From Sinomonas susongensis (GTDB lineage: Bacteria > Actinomycetota > Actinomycetes > Actinomycetales > Micrococcaceae): DNA of 64,000 nt. Shown here in pieces: positions 8,257 to 17,426 of the stretch. Numbering within the stretch: the stretch's first letter is position 1; every line of letters begins with the position of its first letter. The translations under genes were made by a program, and so were the position numbers. Below the pieces are notes generated by a model. The model saw only the letters and a program-made list of their open reading frames with translations, ran no database searches and was not told the DNA's origin. The stretch is from positions 1-64,000 of the forward strand of contig NZ_SSNH01000012.1 of assembly GCF_005877005.1 (NCBI RefSeq), read 5' to 3'.

Positions 8257-11019
8257 GTGACTTCTCCGACTGCCCTCTATCGCCGGTATCGGCCGGACAC
8301 GTTCCAGAACGTGATCGGGCAGGAGCATGTCACCGAACCGCTCATGACGGCGCTCCGGAAGAACCGCGTCAACCACGCCTATCTCTTCTCCGGTCCGCGC
8401 GGCTGCGGCAAGACCACTTCGGCCCGAATCCTCGCCCGCTGCCTCAACTGCGAGAAGGGCCCGACCCCCGAGCCGTGCGGAGTCTGCCCGAGCTGTGTCG
8501 AGCTCGCGCGCGGCGGATCCGGCTCGCTCGACGTCATAGAAATCGACGCCGCGAGCCACGGCGGTGTGGACGACGCGCGGGACCTCCGCGAGCGGGCGAC
8601 CTTTGCCCCCGTCCGGGACCGCTACAAGATCTTCATCATCGACGAGGCCCACATGGTCACGTCGGCCGGCTTCAACGCGCTGCTCAAGATCGTCGAGGAG
8701 CCGCCGGAGCACATCAAGTTCATCTTCGCGACGACTGAGCCCGACAAGGTCATCGGCACCATCCGCTCGCGTACCCACCACTATCCGTTCCGCCTCGTGC
8801 CGCCCGAGCCGCTCATGGCGTACCTCGAGAAGCTCTGCGCCGAGGAGCATGTGGCCGTCGAGCCGGGAGTCCTCTCGCTGGTCGTCCGCGCGGGCGGGGG
8901 GTCCGTGCGAGACTCGCTCTCCGTGCTCGACCAGCTCATGGCCGGAGCTGGCACGGGTGGCATCGACTACGAGCTGGCCGTCGCCCTTCTGGGGTACACG
9001 CACGCCGCGCTGCTCGACGACGTCGTCGACGCCGTCTCCGCGGGCGATTCCGGGACCGTCTTCCGGGCCGTGGACCGGGTCATCCAGACCGGCCACGACC
9101 CGCGCCGGTTCGTCGAGGACCTCCTCGAGCGGTTCCGCGACCTCATCATCGTCCAGGCCCTCCCGGAGGCTGCGCAGTCGATCCTCCGCGGCGTGCCGGC
9201 CGACCAGCTTGCACGCATGAGGACGCAGGCGCAGTCCCTGGGCTCGGCGGAGCTCTCGCGGGCAGCCGACATCACGAACGCGGCCTTCAACGAGATGACG
9301 GGGGCGACGTCGCCCCGGCTCCATCTCGAGCTCCTCTGCGCGCGGCTCATGCTGCCCGGCGCGGACAGCGACAACGGCTTGGCCGCGCGGCTCGACCGCC
9401 TCGAGCGTCGGCTCTCGTTCGAGCATGGACCGGGCGGTACGGTTCCGGACTCCGAGGCCCCGCCGCAGGCCGTGCCAGCTGGCCCGGCGGCTGCTGGCCC
9501 GGCGGCTGCTGCAGTTCCAGTGGACGACACGCGCCCTGCCGCTCCGGTTCCGGCATCCACAGAGCCTGGTCGCGGCATTCCCGCGCCCAGCACCCCCGCG
9601 CCCAGCACCCCCGGTCCCGGCGCCCCCGCGCCCAGCGCCCCCGAGCTCAGCAGCCCCAGCCCCAGCAGCCCCGCGCCCAGCACCCCCAGCCCCGGCAGCC
9701 CGGAGCGCAGCATTGCCGAGCCTCAGGTTCACGAGCGCCCGGCTCCCGAGCGCCAGGTCCCCGAGCGCCCGGCCCCCGAGCCCCGTGTCGCGGGGCCGCA
9801 GGCCCAGACGCCCACTCCCGCGTCCCCGGAGCCTGCCGCGGCCGATGTTCCCCCGCGGACGCAGCCTGAACCGGAGCCGAGTGCGCCGGCGGGCGCTGCC
9901 CACGGCGGTTCGGGCAGCGTGGAGATGTTCCGGCGCGCCTGGCCCGAGATCCTGGAGGCGCTCACAGCGATCAAGCGCCTCACCTGGATCCTCGTGAGCC
10001 AGAACGCGAACGTGGCCGGGTTCGATGGGAGGACCCTCACCCTCGCGTTCGCCAACTCAGGGTCCGTCAACTCGTTCTCTCGCGGCGACCACGCGGACAA
10101 CGTGCGCAGTGCGGTCCAGAAGGTGCTCGGTGTCGAGGTCCAGATCGACGCGACCACCGGCGGGAACGGTCCGGTTCCCGCCGGAGCGAGGGGAGCTGAG
10201 CCGGGCCCAAAAGCGCCGGCTGACAGTCTCCCGGGCTCCCCCGCGCCCGAAACCGGCAGCGTTCCGGAAGGGCGTCGTGGCGCCGCAGCAGCGGCCGCGC
10301 CGACTCCATCGCCCGCCCCGGCTCCTTCGCCTGTGCCGCCATCGCCCGCGCTGGCTCCTCCGAGCGCCGACACTGCACCCACTGCACCACCTGCGCCGAG
10401 CGCGGCCGACATCACTTGGGGCCTCGCCCCGGCCCCCGCAGGTGGCCCCGCGGCCCCGGCGGAGGGGTCCGTCGAAAGCCAGCCATCTCGTGTGGCCGCG
10501 GCCGGAGCCGCCTCACCCGAGCCCGAGCCCGAGCCCGAGCCGACCCCACCGGCAGCCGCGGTAGAACCAGACCGCCGCGGGCAGAACAGCCGCGACGGGC
10601 AGACAGGCGGTGACGGGCGGGAGGGCGAGGAACCACAGCGGCCGCAGCCCGGGCCTGCGACAAGCCCCCGACCTTCCGATGATCCCTATGCGGACATCCC
10701 GTACGCGGACGACGAGCCACCGGCCGACTGGGACGAGCCGCTCCCGGAAGACGAGGGACGGCGTCGTCCGTCTGGCCCCGTCGAGCCGTCGTCGTCTCGC
10801 CGGTCCGAGGCCAAGCCTGTGGAGACGGGCGGCAGCGAGCCTGCTGGGCGCGATCCTTGGGCCTACGCCCGCGAGTCTTCCCCCGGCGTCCCGACCCCCA
10901 TTCGCCATGGCAACGCGGCACAAACGAGAACACCAACGGCCTGCTGCGCCAGTACCTGCCCAAGGGCAGCAAGATCCCCAGCGACCCCTCCTACCTCGAG
11001 GCCATCGCCATCGAGATGA
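8257..11019 (+). CDS. DNA polymerase III gamma/tau, truncated at the duplication junction (copy 1)
   Basis: 878 native DnaX codons followed by 42 codons read out of frame from the transposase, with a stop at 11017-11019. The clamp-loader AAA+ core is intact: Walker A GPRGCGKTT (about 46-54), four zinc cysteines (64, 74, 77, 80), Walker B IFIIDEAH (about 125-132), then the collar domain. The long Pro/Ala/Ser linker and a folded segment beginning EMFRRAWPEIL are also retained. The last 128 native residues, including the conserved VERILGGKLVEE end, are lost. The product would resemble a gamma subunit. The GTG at 8257 is 7 nt after TAGGGT. Whether it is expressed cannot be judged. Confidence 0.85.
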   Translation: MTSPTALYRRYRPDTFQNVIGQEHVTEPLMTALRKNRVNHAYLFSGPRGCGKTTSARILARCLNCEKGPTPEPCGVCPSCVELARGGSGSLDVIEIDAASHGGVDDARDLRERATFAPVRDRYKIFIIDEAHMVTSAGFNALLKIVEEPPEHIKFIFATTEPDKVIGTIRSRTHHYPFRLVPPEPLMAYLEKLCAEEHVAVEPGVLSLVVRAGGGSVRDSLSVLDQLMAGAGTGGIDYELAVALLGYTHAALLDDVVDAVSAGDSGTVFRAVDRVIQTGHDPRRFVEDLLERFRDLIIVQALPEAAQSILRGVPADQLARMRTQAQSLGSAELSRAADITNAAFNEMTGATSPRLHLELLCARLMLPGADSDNGLAARLDRLERRLSFEHGPGGTVPDSEAPPQAVPAGPAAAGPAAAAVPVDDTRPAAPVPASTEPGRGIPAPSTPAPSTPGPGAPAPSAPELSSPSPSSPAPSTPSPGSPERSIAEPQVHERPAPERQVPERPAPEPRVAGPQAQTPTPASPEPAAADVPPRTQPEPEPSAPAGAAHGGSGSVEMFRRAWPEILEALTAIKRLTWILVSQNANVAGFDGRTLTLAFANSGSVNSFSRGDHADNVRSAVQKVLGVEVQIDATTGGNGPVPAGARGAEPGPKAPADSLPGSPAPETGSVPEGRRGAAAAAAPTPSPAPAPSPVPPSPALAPPSADTAPTAPPAPSAADITWGLAPAPAGGPAAPAEGSVESQPSRVAAAGAASPEPEPEPEPTPPAAAVEPDRRGQNSRDGQTGGDGREGEEPQRPQPGPATSPRPSDDPYADIPYADDEPPADWDEPLPEDEGRRRPSGPVEPSSSRRSEAKPVETGGSEPAGRDPWAYARESSPGVPTPIRHGNAAQTRTPTACCASTCPRAARSPATPPTSRPSPSR

Positions 11020-11108
11020 ACAACCGGCCACGCAAGACACTAGGCTTCAAAACACCACGAGAAGTCTTCCTCGAAGACATCGAACAGGCCGTTGCCAACA
11101 TGCCTTGA
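10893..11108 (+). pseudogene. IS30-family transposase C-terminal fragment (copy 2)
   Basis: This repeats codons Asp-Pro-His-Ser onward of the transposase to its stop, but its upstream part is replaced by dnaX, in a different frame. It keeps the catalytic glutamate segment, lacks the DNA-binding and first DDE residues, and has no start of its own. It marks the duplication junction and is not a functional gene. Confidence 0.85.
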
Positions 11109-11311
11109 ATCCGCCATGTCTGCCAACCGGTCAGGAGCGCGGCGTGTCCCCAGCAACACGAGGGCAGCGCGGCTAGAAGTGGGCGGGACGAACCGCGCTC
11201 AGCGCTTCGGGGTGCTTCCATGCTCGCCAGACCCCGGCCCGGGGCAGCAGAATCGGGAGACCACACCGAGGCACCGCCCCTTTGCTGACACTCTGGCCTT
11301 AAAATGGGCCT

Positions 11312-11920
11312 ATGCCCCGCATCCAGGCAGAGTCCAACGCCGCCCAGCGCGCGCTCACGCAGCGCCGGATCCTCGACGCGTTCGGCGAGCTGCTCTTCAC
11401 GCGGGGACTCCCGGGGCTGACGATGACCGACGTCGCGCGCCAGGCCGGCGTCGGCCGGACCGCGGTCTACAACTACTACGCCGACTTGGAAGAGCTCCTC
11501 ATCGGCTACGCACTCGACGAGACCGGCCGCTTCCTCACCGACCTCAAGGACGAGCTGGGCCGGCTCGACAATCCCGTCGACCGCCTCGCCGTATACATCC
11601 GGGCCCAGGTCGAGGACCTTTCCCGCCGCCACCTCCCGCCCGGTCCGGCCATGCGGGCGGTGCTCTCGGCGTCGTCGTTCGCGAAGCTGGGGGACCACGT
11701 CGGCGAGCTCAACGCGGTGCTTCGCGACATCCTCCGGGCCTGTATGGAGGAGGGCTACATCCCCCAGGCCGACCTCGACGAGATCTCGCAGCTCGTGCTC
11801 GGATCGCTCGCGGCGAGCGCTGACCGCGGGCAGGATCGCCACACGGAGGCGACAGTGCGCTTCATCCAGCTCGGTGTCGGAGCACGCTTCGACGAGATCG
11901 GCCGCCCGATCAAGACCTGA
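11312..11920 (+). CDS. TetR/AcrR-family transcriptional regulator (copy 2)
   Basis: Identical in protein sequence to the gene at 430-1038, including the TAAAAT hexamer 6 nt before the ATG. The sequence between the junction and this promoter is also identical, so this copy should be expressed the same way unless read-through from the truncated dnaX, on the same strand, adds transcription. Confidence 0.85.
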   Translation: MPRIQAESNAAQRALTQRRILDAFGELLFTRGLPGLTMTDVARQAGVGRTAVYNYYADLEELLIGYALDETGRFLTDLKDELGRLDNPVDRLAVYIRAQVEDLSRRHLPPGPAMRAVLSASSFAKLGDHVGELNAVLRDILRACMEEGYIPQADLDEISQLVLGSLAASADRGQDRHTEATVRFIQLGVGARFDEIGRPIKT

Positions 11921-11932
11921 CCGCGCGCCGGA

Positions 11933-12583
11933 TCAGGGGGTGGGCGCGACGGAAGCCGAGGGGCTCTGAGTGGCGCCGACGCACACGAGTCCTCCCGGCG
12001 TCTGGTCGACGAGGCCCGGGTCCTTGAGCCCGGCGAAGGTCGGCAGGAGGATGAGGTCGAGGCTCGCGTCGCCCCGCTTGTCGAGCACGAACAGGCTCCC
12101 GGGCACATTGCGCTGGACCGTGAAGGCGGCCGCTTCGCCCGCGGGGCCGGCAACGATGAGTGCAGGCGGCGTCCCGGTCGCCGTGGAGTTGGCCACGTTC
12201 CCGACGGCGAACTTCCGTTGCGTGAGCTGGTCGGCAACCGTCCGTGCGAGCCCTTCCTTCCCCGCCGCGTTGAGCACGTTCACGCGGACGGACTGCGGCG
12301 CCGCGTAGTCGAATGGCCCGCTGGGGCAGCCGGGGGTCGGCCCGGGCGACGCGGCCTGCGGCGAGAGCACGAGGCGACCGGTCAGAATGGCCCACGCTCC
12401 CGTCCCGCCCGCGACGACGAGGGCCAGCAGGAGCACGAGCAGGACGGTATGTCGGATCTTGCGCCAGCGGCTCCGCCGACGCTCCTGCTCGTCCCGCTCG
12501 GCCTCGAACTGCGAGCGCAGTTCCTCCCCGTTGACCACGTGGTGCCCGCGGTAGACGGTGGGGTCCTTGGGCCTGGGGCTCAT
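11933..12583 (-). CDS. LytR C-terminal domain membrane protein (copy 2)
   Basis: Identical to the 216-residue protein at 1051-1701: one membrane helix and an external LytR_C domain. It keeps the VapB-like gene directly upstream. Confidence 0.8.
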   Translation of the reverse strand: MSPRPKDPTVYRGHHVVNGEELRSQFEAERDEQERRRSRWRKIRHTVLLVLLLALVVAGGTGAWAILTGRLVLSPQAASPGPTPGCPSGPFDYAAPQSVRVNVLNAAGKEGLARTVADQLTQRKFAVGNVANSTATGTPPALIVAGPAGEAAAFTVQRNVPGSLFVLDKRGDASLDLILLPTFAGLKDPGLVDQTPGGLVCVGATQSPSASVAPTP

Positions 12584-12597
12584 GGCGCGGCCTCGGC

Positions 12598-12897
12598 TCA
12601 GGAGTCGAGATCGAGAACGCGGGCGTGGATGGCCGTCCGCTGGTGCAGGGCCGTCCGCAGCGCACGATGGAGCCCGTCCTCGAGGTACAGGACACCCTGA
12701 TACTGGACGACGTGCGGGAAGAGGTCGCCGAAGAAGGTCGAGTCCTCGGCGAGGAGGGCCTCGAGATCGAGCGTGCGCTTGGTCGTGACGAGCTCGTCGA
12801 GCCGCACCGGGCGGGGCGGGAGGGCGGCCCAGTCCTTGGGCGTGTGGTACCCATGGTCCGGGTAGGGGCGCCCGTCCCCCACAGCTTTGAAGATCAC
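12598..12897 (-). CDS. VapB-antitoxin-like conserved protein (copy 2)
   Basis: Identical to 1716-2015, with the same leaderless GTG start and TACGCT box. Neither copy has a PIN-domain toxin neighbour. Confidence 0.65.
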   Translation of the reverse strand: MIFKAVGDGRPYPDHGYHTPKDWAALPPRPVRLDELVTTKRTLDLEALLAEDSTFFGDLFPHVVQYQGVLYLEDGLHRALRTALHQRTAIHARVLDLDS

Positions 12898-13068
12898 GCG
12901 ACTAGCGTAGACAGGCGCCTGCCGGAGCGTCATACCGGGCACGCACCCCGGAGGGATTGTGGCCGAACGGTTACGGAGCGCTTCCGACGGATGACGGTCG
13001 ACGGCGACCTGCCGCCGTCGTCCGTCATCCGGGCTTGGACTGGGCGGCCGCCTGACAGAATGGGCCGC

Positions 13069-13959
13069 ATGGAACTCCGACCCCCGTTCGCCCTCCTTCT
13101 CGACGTCGACGGCCCGATCGCGAGCCCGGTGAGCCGCTCGGTCAGGCCGGAGATCATCTCACTCCTGCTCGAACTCGGGGAGGCTGGGATTCCCCTCGTC
13201 TTCAACACAGGACGTTCGGACGCATTCATCGCGGAGCAGGTGATGGAGCCGATGCTGGCCGAGGGGATGCCGTCCTCGCTCACGGTTCACGCGATCTGCG
13301 AGAAGGGGGCCACGTGGTTCTCGTTCACTGGCGAGGGGGCGACCCCTGTCCGGGTGGACCGTGAGCTTGCCGTCCCCGCCGGCTTCGCCGACGAGATCCG
13401 GAACCTCGTGGCGGAAAAGTATGCGGACTACATGTTCTTCGACGAGACCAAGCGGGCGATGGTCTCGGTCGAGCAGCGGGTCGATGTGTCGAACAGCGAG
13501 TACCGCGCCGTCCAGGAGCACTTCGACGCCGACGCGATGGCCCTCATGGCGCAGCGTGGAATCGGTGCGGTACGGCTCGATCATCACCTTCCCGGCCAGG
13601 ACGACACAGTCGACTTCCGCGTCGACCCCACCATCATCTCGACCGACATCGAATCCGTGCGCCTCGGCAAGGACCTCGGGGCGAGCCGCGCCTGCGAGCT
13701 CCTGCGGGGTGACGGGATCGTGCCCGCATCGTGGTTCACGATGGGCGATTCCCGGACTGACTACGCGATGGCGGACTGGCTGCACCACAACGACCACGAG
13801 GTCTCCCACGTTGACGTCCGGCCGGAGGACGGCGTGCCCGAGAAACCATATGAAATCCTCACAGCCGGCTACCTCGGGCTCGGCTCCGAAGTGATTCACG
13901 ACGACGCCGGGCTCGCCTTCCTGCGCGAGTGGCGCAAGGCGGCTGTGACCACACACTGA
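13069..13959 (+). CDS. HAD-superfamily phosphatase (copy 2)
   Basis: Identical to the 296-residue enzyme at 2187-3077, with DVDG, NTGRS and GDSRTD motifs intact. The 3' flank differs from copy 1 because one 18-bp repeat unit is missing. Confidence 0.8.
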   Translation: MELRPPFALLLDVDGPIASPVSRSVRPEIISLLLELGEAGIPLVFNTGRSDAFIAEQVMEPMLAEGMPSSLTVHAICEKGATWFSFTGEGATPVRVDRELAVPAGFADEIRNLVAEKYADYMFFDETKRAMVSVEQRVDVSNSEYRAVQEHFDADAMALMAQRGIGAVRLDHHLPGQDDTVDFRVDPTIISTDIESVRLGKDLGASRACELLRGDGIVPASWFTMGDSRTDYAMADWLHHNDHEVSHVDVRPEDGVPEKPYEILTAGYLGLGSEVIHDDAGLAFLREWRKAAVTTH

Positions 13960-13965
13960 ACTATA

Positions 13966-14035
13966 GCCACGCGCTGAGCCGTGCCACAGGGCTGAGCCGT
14001 GCACAGGGCTGAGCCGTGCCACAGGGCTGAGCCGG
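13966..14035. repeat. Four-unit 17/18-bp intergenic tandem repeat (copy 2)
   Basis: Four units of the GCCACAGGGCTGAGCCGT repeat, one fewer than at 3084-3171. This is a length polymorphism between the two halves of the duplication, and it shows that the halves have been separate long enough for a slippage event, or that the assembly recorded two real loci. Confidence 0.9.
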
Positions 14036-14082
14036 GCCGAGCGGCGGTCCGGGGTACTGCGTCAGGCACTGCCCGTGACGCC

Positions 14083-15195
14083 CTACGGCGTGGGGGTCGG
14101 TGTTGCCGTGGCCGTCGCGGTAGGTGTCGCCGTCGTCGGCGCGGTGGCCGAGGTGGCCGGCGACGACGAGACAGTGGCCGTCGCCGTAGGCGACGGCGTC
14201 GGGCTCGAGGACGGCGTGCGGCTCGGCGTCGGGCTCGGCGTGGGCGTGGGATCGGCTGTGGGGCTCGGCGCAGGGGACGACGACGTGCTGGTCGAAGAGG
14301 GGCTCGAAGCAGAGTTCGAGGCCGACCCGCCGCCCGAGCTCGCGCCCGACGAGGACGCGGTCGAGGACGACTGGGGCGACGGCGAGGCTGCCGGCCCAGG
14401 AGCGGTCGGTGTTGGCGCCGGGGCCTTCTGGATGGTCTCGCCGGGGGCCGGCTCGTCGAGGGTCGTGGGCACGCTCCAGTTCTGGCTCGCGGGCGTCTGG
14501 CCGTCCTTCGGCGTGTAGTCGGTGAGAGTCAGGTTCGCGACGGGGTCGGTCTGCTTGATCCCGATGAACGTCCACTTCATCGGGTCCTCGTACACCCCGT
14601 TGAGATGGGTCTCGAAGTGCAGATGGGATCCGGTGGCGCTGCCAGTGTGGCCCACGAGACCGACCACCTGACTCGGCTGCACCGAGTCTCCGGCCTTCAC
14701 CGCACAGGCGTGCATGTGGTTGTACGTCGTGACCAAGCCGTTGCCGTGGTTGACCTCGACCCGGTTCCCACCGCCCCAGGGATGCCACCCCGCCGCCTGG
14801 ACCACGCCGGCGTCGGCCGCATACACCCGGGTGCCCTCGCCCGCCCCGAAATCCTGCCCCCAGTGGAACTCGCCGGGCAGGCCGGTCAGCGGGTTGATGC
14901 GGTAGCCGAAGGGCGACGTGGGGACGAGCGCTTCGAGGGGCGCGTAGAGCTGACCCTTCACGGGCCGGGGAAGGTCTGCGGAGGCCACCATGACCGTGCC
15001 CGAGTGGTTGCCGGCCGGAATCGAACTGACGGAGGAGCGGTCGAAGGTGAGCTTCGCGTTCGGGTCTGCGCGCACGGTGTCCCCGGAATCGGCGAACGCC
15101 CTGGTTGCGCCGCACAGCGCACAGGCTATGGGAATGGACAGCCCCACGAAGCCTCGACGGCCAATCTGGCGGCCTGCACCTCTTTGCTGCTCCAT
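14083..15195 (-). CDS. Secreted M23-family peptidase with Ser/Thr/Pro tail (copy 2)
   Basis: Identical to 3219-4331: Tat-like signal, HWGQD and HLH zinc ligands, and a long Ser/Thr/Pro tail. The leader up to the tRNA terminator is also duplicated. Confidence 0.85.
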   Translation of the reverse strand: MEQQRGAGRQIGRRGFVGLSIPIACALCGATRAFADSGDTVRADPNAKLTFDRSSVSSIPAGNHSGTVMVASADLPRPVKGQLYAPLEALVPTSPFGYRINPLTGLPGEFHWGQDFGAGEGTRVYAADAGVVQAAGWHPWGGGNRVEVNHGNGLVTTYNHMHACAVKAGDSVQPSQVVGLVGHTGSATGSHLHFETHLNGVYEDPMKWTFIGIKQTDPVANLTLTDYTPKDGQTPASQNWSVPTTLDEPAPGETIQKAPAPTPTAPGPAASPSPQSSSTASSSGASSGGGSASNSASSPSSTSTSSSPAPSPTADPTPTPSPTPSRTPSSSPTPSPTATATVSSSPATSATAPTTATPTATATATPTPTP

Positions 15196-15207
15196 GTGAC
15201 TCCCCAA

Positions 15208-15455
15208 TCAGTCATGGCGTTTTTCGGCATGAACTATCCAAGAAAACTCGCGCCGAATGGCACCATTGTCAGTTGGGCCGATGCGAAAGCGCTAGATGTT
15301 TAAACAGTCACACAGCGCTTCTACAGCCTGTCAAGAAAATGGAGTCGGCTGAGCAGATCGGCGCCAGCTGAGGAGCTCAGGAGCGCCAGGCAGGCGCAAT
15401 GCTCGTTCCGGAAGAGGCTGCGGGTCCGGAGCAGCTCCAGATAGTCAGCCCAAAG
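15208..15455. other. Gene-free leader region of the copy 2 M23 gene
   Basis: Same sequence as 4344-4591. The TTGACA hexamer falls at 15329-15334. No gene or recognised RNA element was seen. Confidence 0.4.
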
Positions 15456-15491
15456 CACGACACCCCCAGTCCGAAGACCGGGGGTGTCGTG
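15456..15491 (-). terminator. Rho-independent terminator after tRNA-Ser (copy 2)
   Basis: Same 12-bp perfect stem as at 4592-4627. Confidence 0.8.
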
Positions 15492-15537
15492 AGTGTCGCG
15501 GCTCATCCTGATGGATGTCCCGCTTCACCACTCGATG

Positions 15538-15622
15538 CGGAGGATGGGGGATTTGAACCCCCGAGGGCGTGAACCCAACACGCGTTCCAGGCGTGCGCCA
15601 TAGGCCGCTAGGCGAATCCTCC
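15538..15622 (-). tRNA. tRNA-Ser(GGA) (copy 2)
   Basis: Identical to the tRNA at 4674-4758, with anticodon GGA in the loop CTGGAAC and a long variable arm. Confidence 0.93.
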
Positions 15623-15766
15623 AGATTGCCCGCGCAAAGCCGCGCCCGAGGGAGCGCCCCTGTGCAGAGCAGACTCTAGAATACCCGAGGTTTCCGGATG
15701 CTCCGAATCGAGCCCGCGCCCCGAACGAGCCGCTGCCCGCAACGAGCCCGTGCGAGACTGAGCGGC

Positions 15767-16102
15767 ATGGAGGAGTTCGACTGCCTTGTCGTCTACGTCC
15801 CGACCGCCGACGCCGACGCCCTCCGAACAGCCATCGCCAGCGCCGGGGCGGGTCGCCTCGGCAACTACGCCGGGTGCAGCTTCAGCGTCGAGGGGACCGG
15901 GCGCTTCGCCCCGTTGGACGGCGCACAGCCGGCGATCGGGACGGTAGGAGAGCAGGTGCAGGTTCCCGAGACCCGGATCGAGGCGATCTACCCTCGCGGC
16001 GGACGGAACGCGATCGTCCGCGCACTCCTTGCGGCCCACCCGTACGAAACGCCCGCGTTCATGACGTTCCCTGTGGATGTGAGCCGGCCGCCGGAAGCCT
16101 GA
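15767..16102 (+). CDS. NIF3/YqfO PII-like domain protein (copy 2)
   Basis: Identical to the 111-residue protein at 4903-5238. It likewise overlaps the 3' end of the convergent kinase gene by 44 bp. Confidence 0.7.
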   Translation: MEEFDCLVVYVPTADADALRTAIASAGAGRLGNYAGCSFSVEGTGRFAPLDGAQPAIGTVGEQVQVPETRIEAIYPRGGRNAIVRALLAAHPYETPAFMTFPVDVSRPPEA

Positions 16103-17426
16103 CGGCGAAGCACGCCCCGCCTTCCGGCGCCCTTCCGGCGACGAGCTGCCCCCCGAGCCGGCCCGCGAGGCGCTGCGCGATCGAGAGCCCGAGCCCCGTC
16201 CCGACCGGCCGCTCCCCCTGATAGCGCGAATGGAGCGCGCCTCGCTCGAACGCGTGGGCGAGGTCGTCCTCGCTCAGCCCGGGGCCGCCGTCGCGCACTT
16301 CGAGGACGACGGCGCCGTCCTCCCGCCGCCCCGCGAGCACCACGGGCGCTCCGGCGGGAACGGCACGGAGGGCGTTTTCCACAAGCCCGTCGAGGAGCTG
16401 CCGCAGCCGGCGCGCGTCCGTCACGACGGGGACGGGTCCCTGCAGTTCGGAACGCAGAACCACCCCTGCGGTCTCGGCCGCACCGCGCCACGCCTCGAGG
16501 ACCGCGGGCAGGATCGCGGCGGCGTCGACGAGCTGGAGGTCCACCCTGAAGTCGTCGGCCTCGAGCCGGGCCAGCTCGAGCAGGTCGCTCACGAAGTGGT
16601 CGAGGCGGTCGGCCTCGGCGCCGAGCGTCTGGCCTACCCGACGCACGTCCCCGGCGGGGATCATCCCGTCGGCGAGCGCCTCTGCGTAGCCTCGAACGGC
16701 AGTGAGCGGCGTCCGCATCTCGTGTGAGACGGAAAGGAGGAACTCGCGCTGCCGCGCCTTGCTCGCGGCCAGCGAGGCGTCAAGGGCATCGAGGGCATGG
16801 GCAACCTGCCCCACCTCGGCCGGGCCGCCGGCGTCGACCGCCACACCGCGCTCGCCGCCTGCAAGCCGACGGGCCGCGGACGCGACGTGCACGAGCGGCC
16901 GCGCGACCCATCGGGCCACGAGTGCGCCGCCCGCAACGGCGCAGCCGAAGCCGATGAGCAGGGCCCACAGAAGCCGTGTCACGAGCGGCACCGCGGCTTG
17001 GTTCACGGCCGAGACCGGCTCGACGAGCACTAGACCGCCGCCAGCCGCAAGGGGCCGGGCTTCGACGACGACCGGCGTCCCGTTCACCGTCTCGGTCTGC
17101 GAGAAGGACTTGCCCGCGAGGACCCTCGAGACAGCCGCCCGGCTCACGAACCCCCGGCCAGCGCCGCTCACGATGCCGGCCGGGCTCACGAGTGCGATCC
17201 GGCCCGCCTCGCCGACCGCGAGCTCGCGGAGGGAAGCGAGATCGGTCACCGAGCCGGACGTGCTGAGCGCCTGCGCCTGGCGCGCGAGGCTCGCGCGGGC
17301 CTGGTCGACGGCGGCCGACCGGATGAGCTGCGCGCCCACGAGCCCGGCGACGAGGGTCGCCACCGCCGCCACGGCGGCAGTCACCAGGGTGACGCGCGCG
17401 TAGAGCGAGCGCAGCCACTTCCTCAC
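16059..17426 (-). CDS. Two-component sensor histidine kinase (copy 2)
   Basis: Identical to 5195-6562, including the GTGA overlap with its response regulator. Two identical kinase/regulator pairs should form one mixed pool, with raised dosage rather than new specificity. Confidence 0.9.
   Translation of the reverse strand: MRKWLRSLYARVTLVTAAVAAVATLVAGLVGAQLIRSAAVDQARASLARQAQALSTSGSVTDLASLRELAVGEAGRIALVSPAGIVSGAGRGFVSRAAVSRVLAGKSFSQTETVNGTPVVVEARPLAAGGGLVLVEPVSAVNQAAVPLVTRLLWALLIGFGCAVAGGALVARWVARPLVHVASAARRLAGGERGVAVDAGGPAEVGQVAHALDALDASLAASKARQREFLLSVSHEMRTPLTAVRGYAEALADGMIPAGDVRRVGQTLGAEADRLDHFVSDLLELARLEADDFRVDLQLVDAAAILPAVLEAWRGAAETAGVVLRSELQGPVPVVTDARRLRQLLDGLVENALRAVPAGAPVVLAGRREDGAVVLEVRDGGPGLSEDDLAHAFERGALHSRYQGERPVGTGLGLSIAQRLAGRLGGQLVAGRAPEGGACFAVRLPAAGSHPQGTS

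Larger units (their letters stand above)
9..10890. repeat. Tandem duplication, copy 1
   Basis: This 10,882-bp segment recurs immediately downstream at 10891-21754 with every gene in the same order and with identical predicted proteins. The left edge is at base 9, because the first eight bases of the window are not present at the start of copy 2. The right edge falls inside dnaX. The offset between copies is 10,882 bp up to about 3150 and 10,864 bp afterwards, so the copies differ by one 18-bp repeat unit. The transposase frame remains open across the first eight bases, so this is the leftmost copy of the array. Confidence 0.97.

Noticed and set aside
10857-11108. A new fusion gene of 83 residues across the junction
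   Set aside because: The start codon lies in dnaX in the wrong frame and has no ribosome site. Only the transposase remnant is meaningful.
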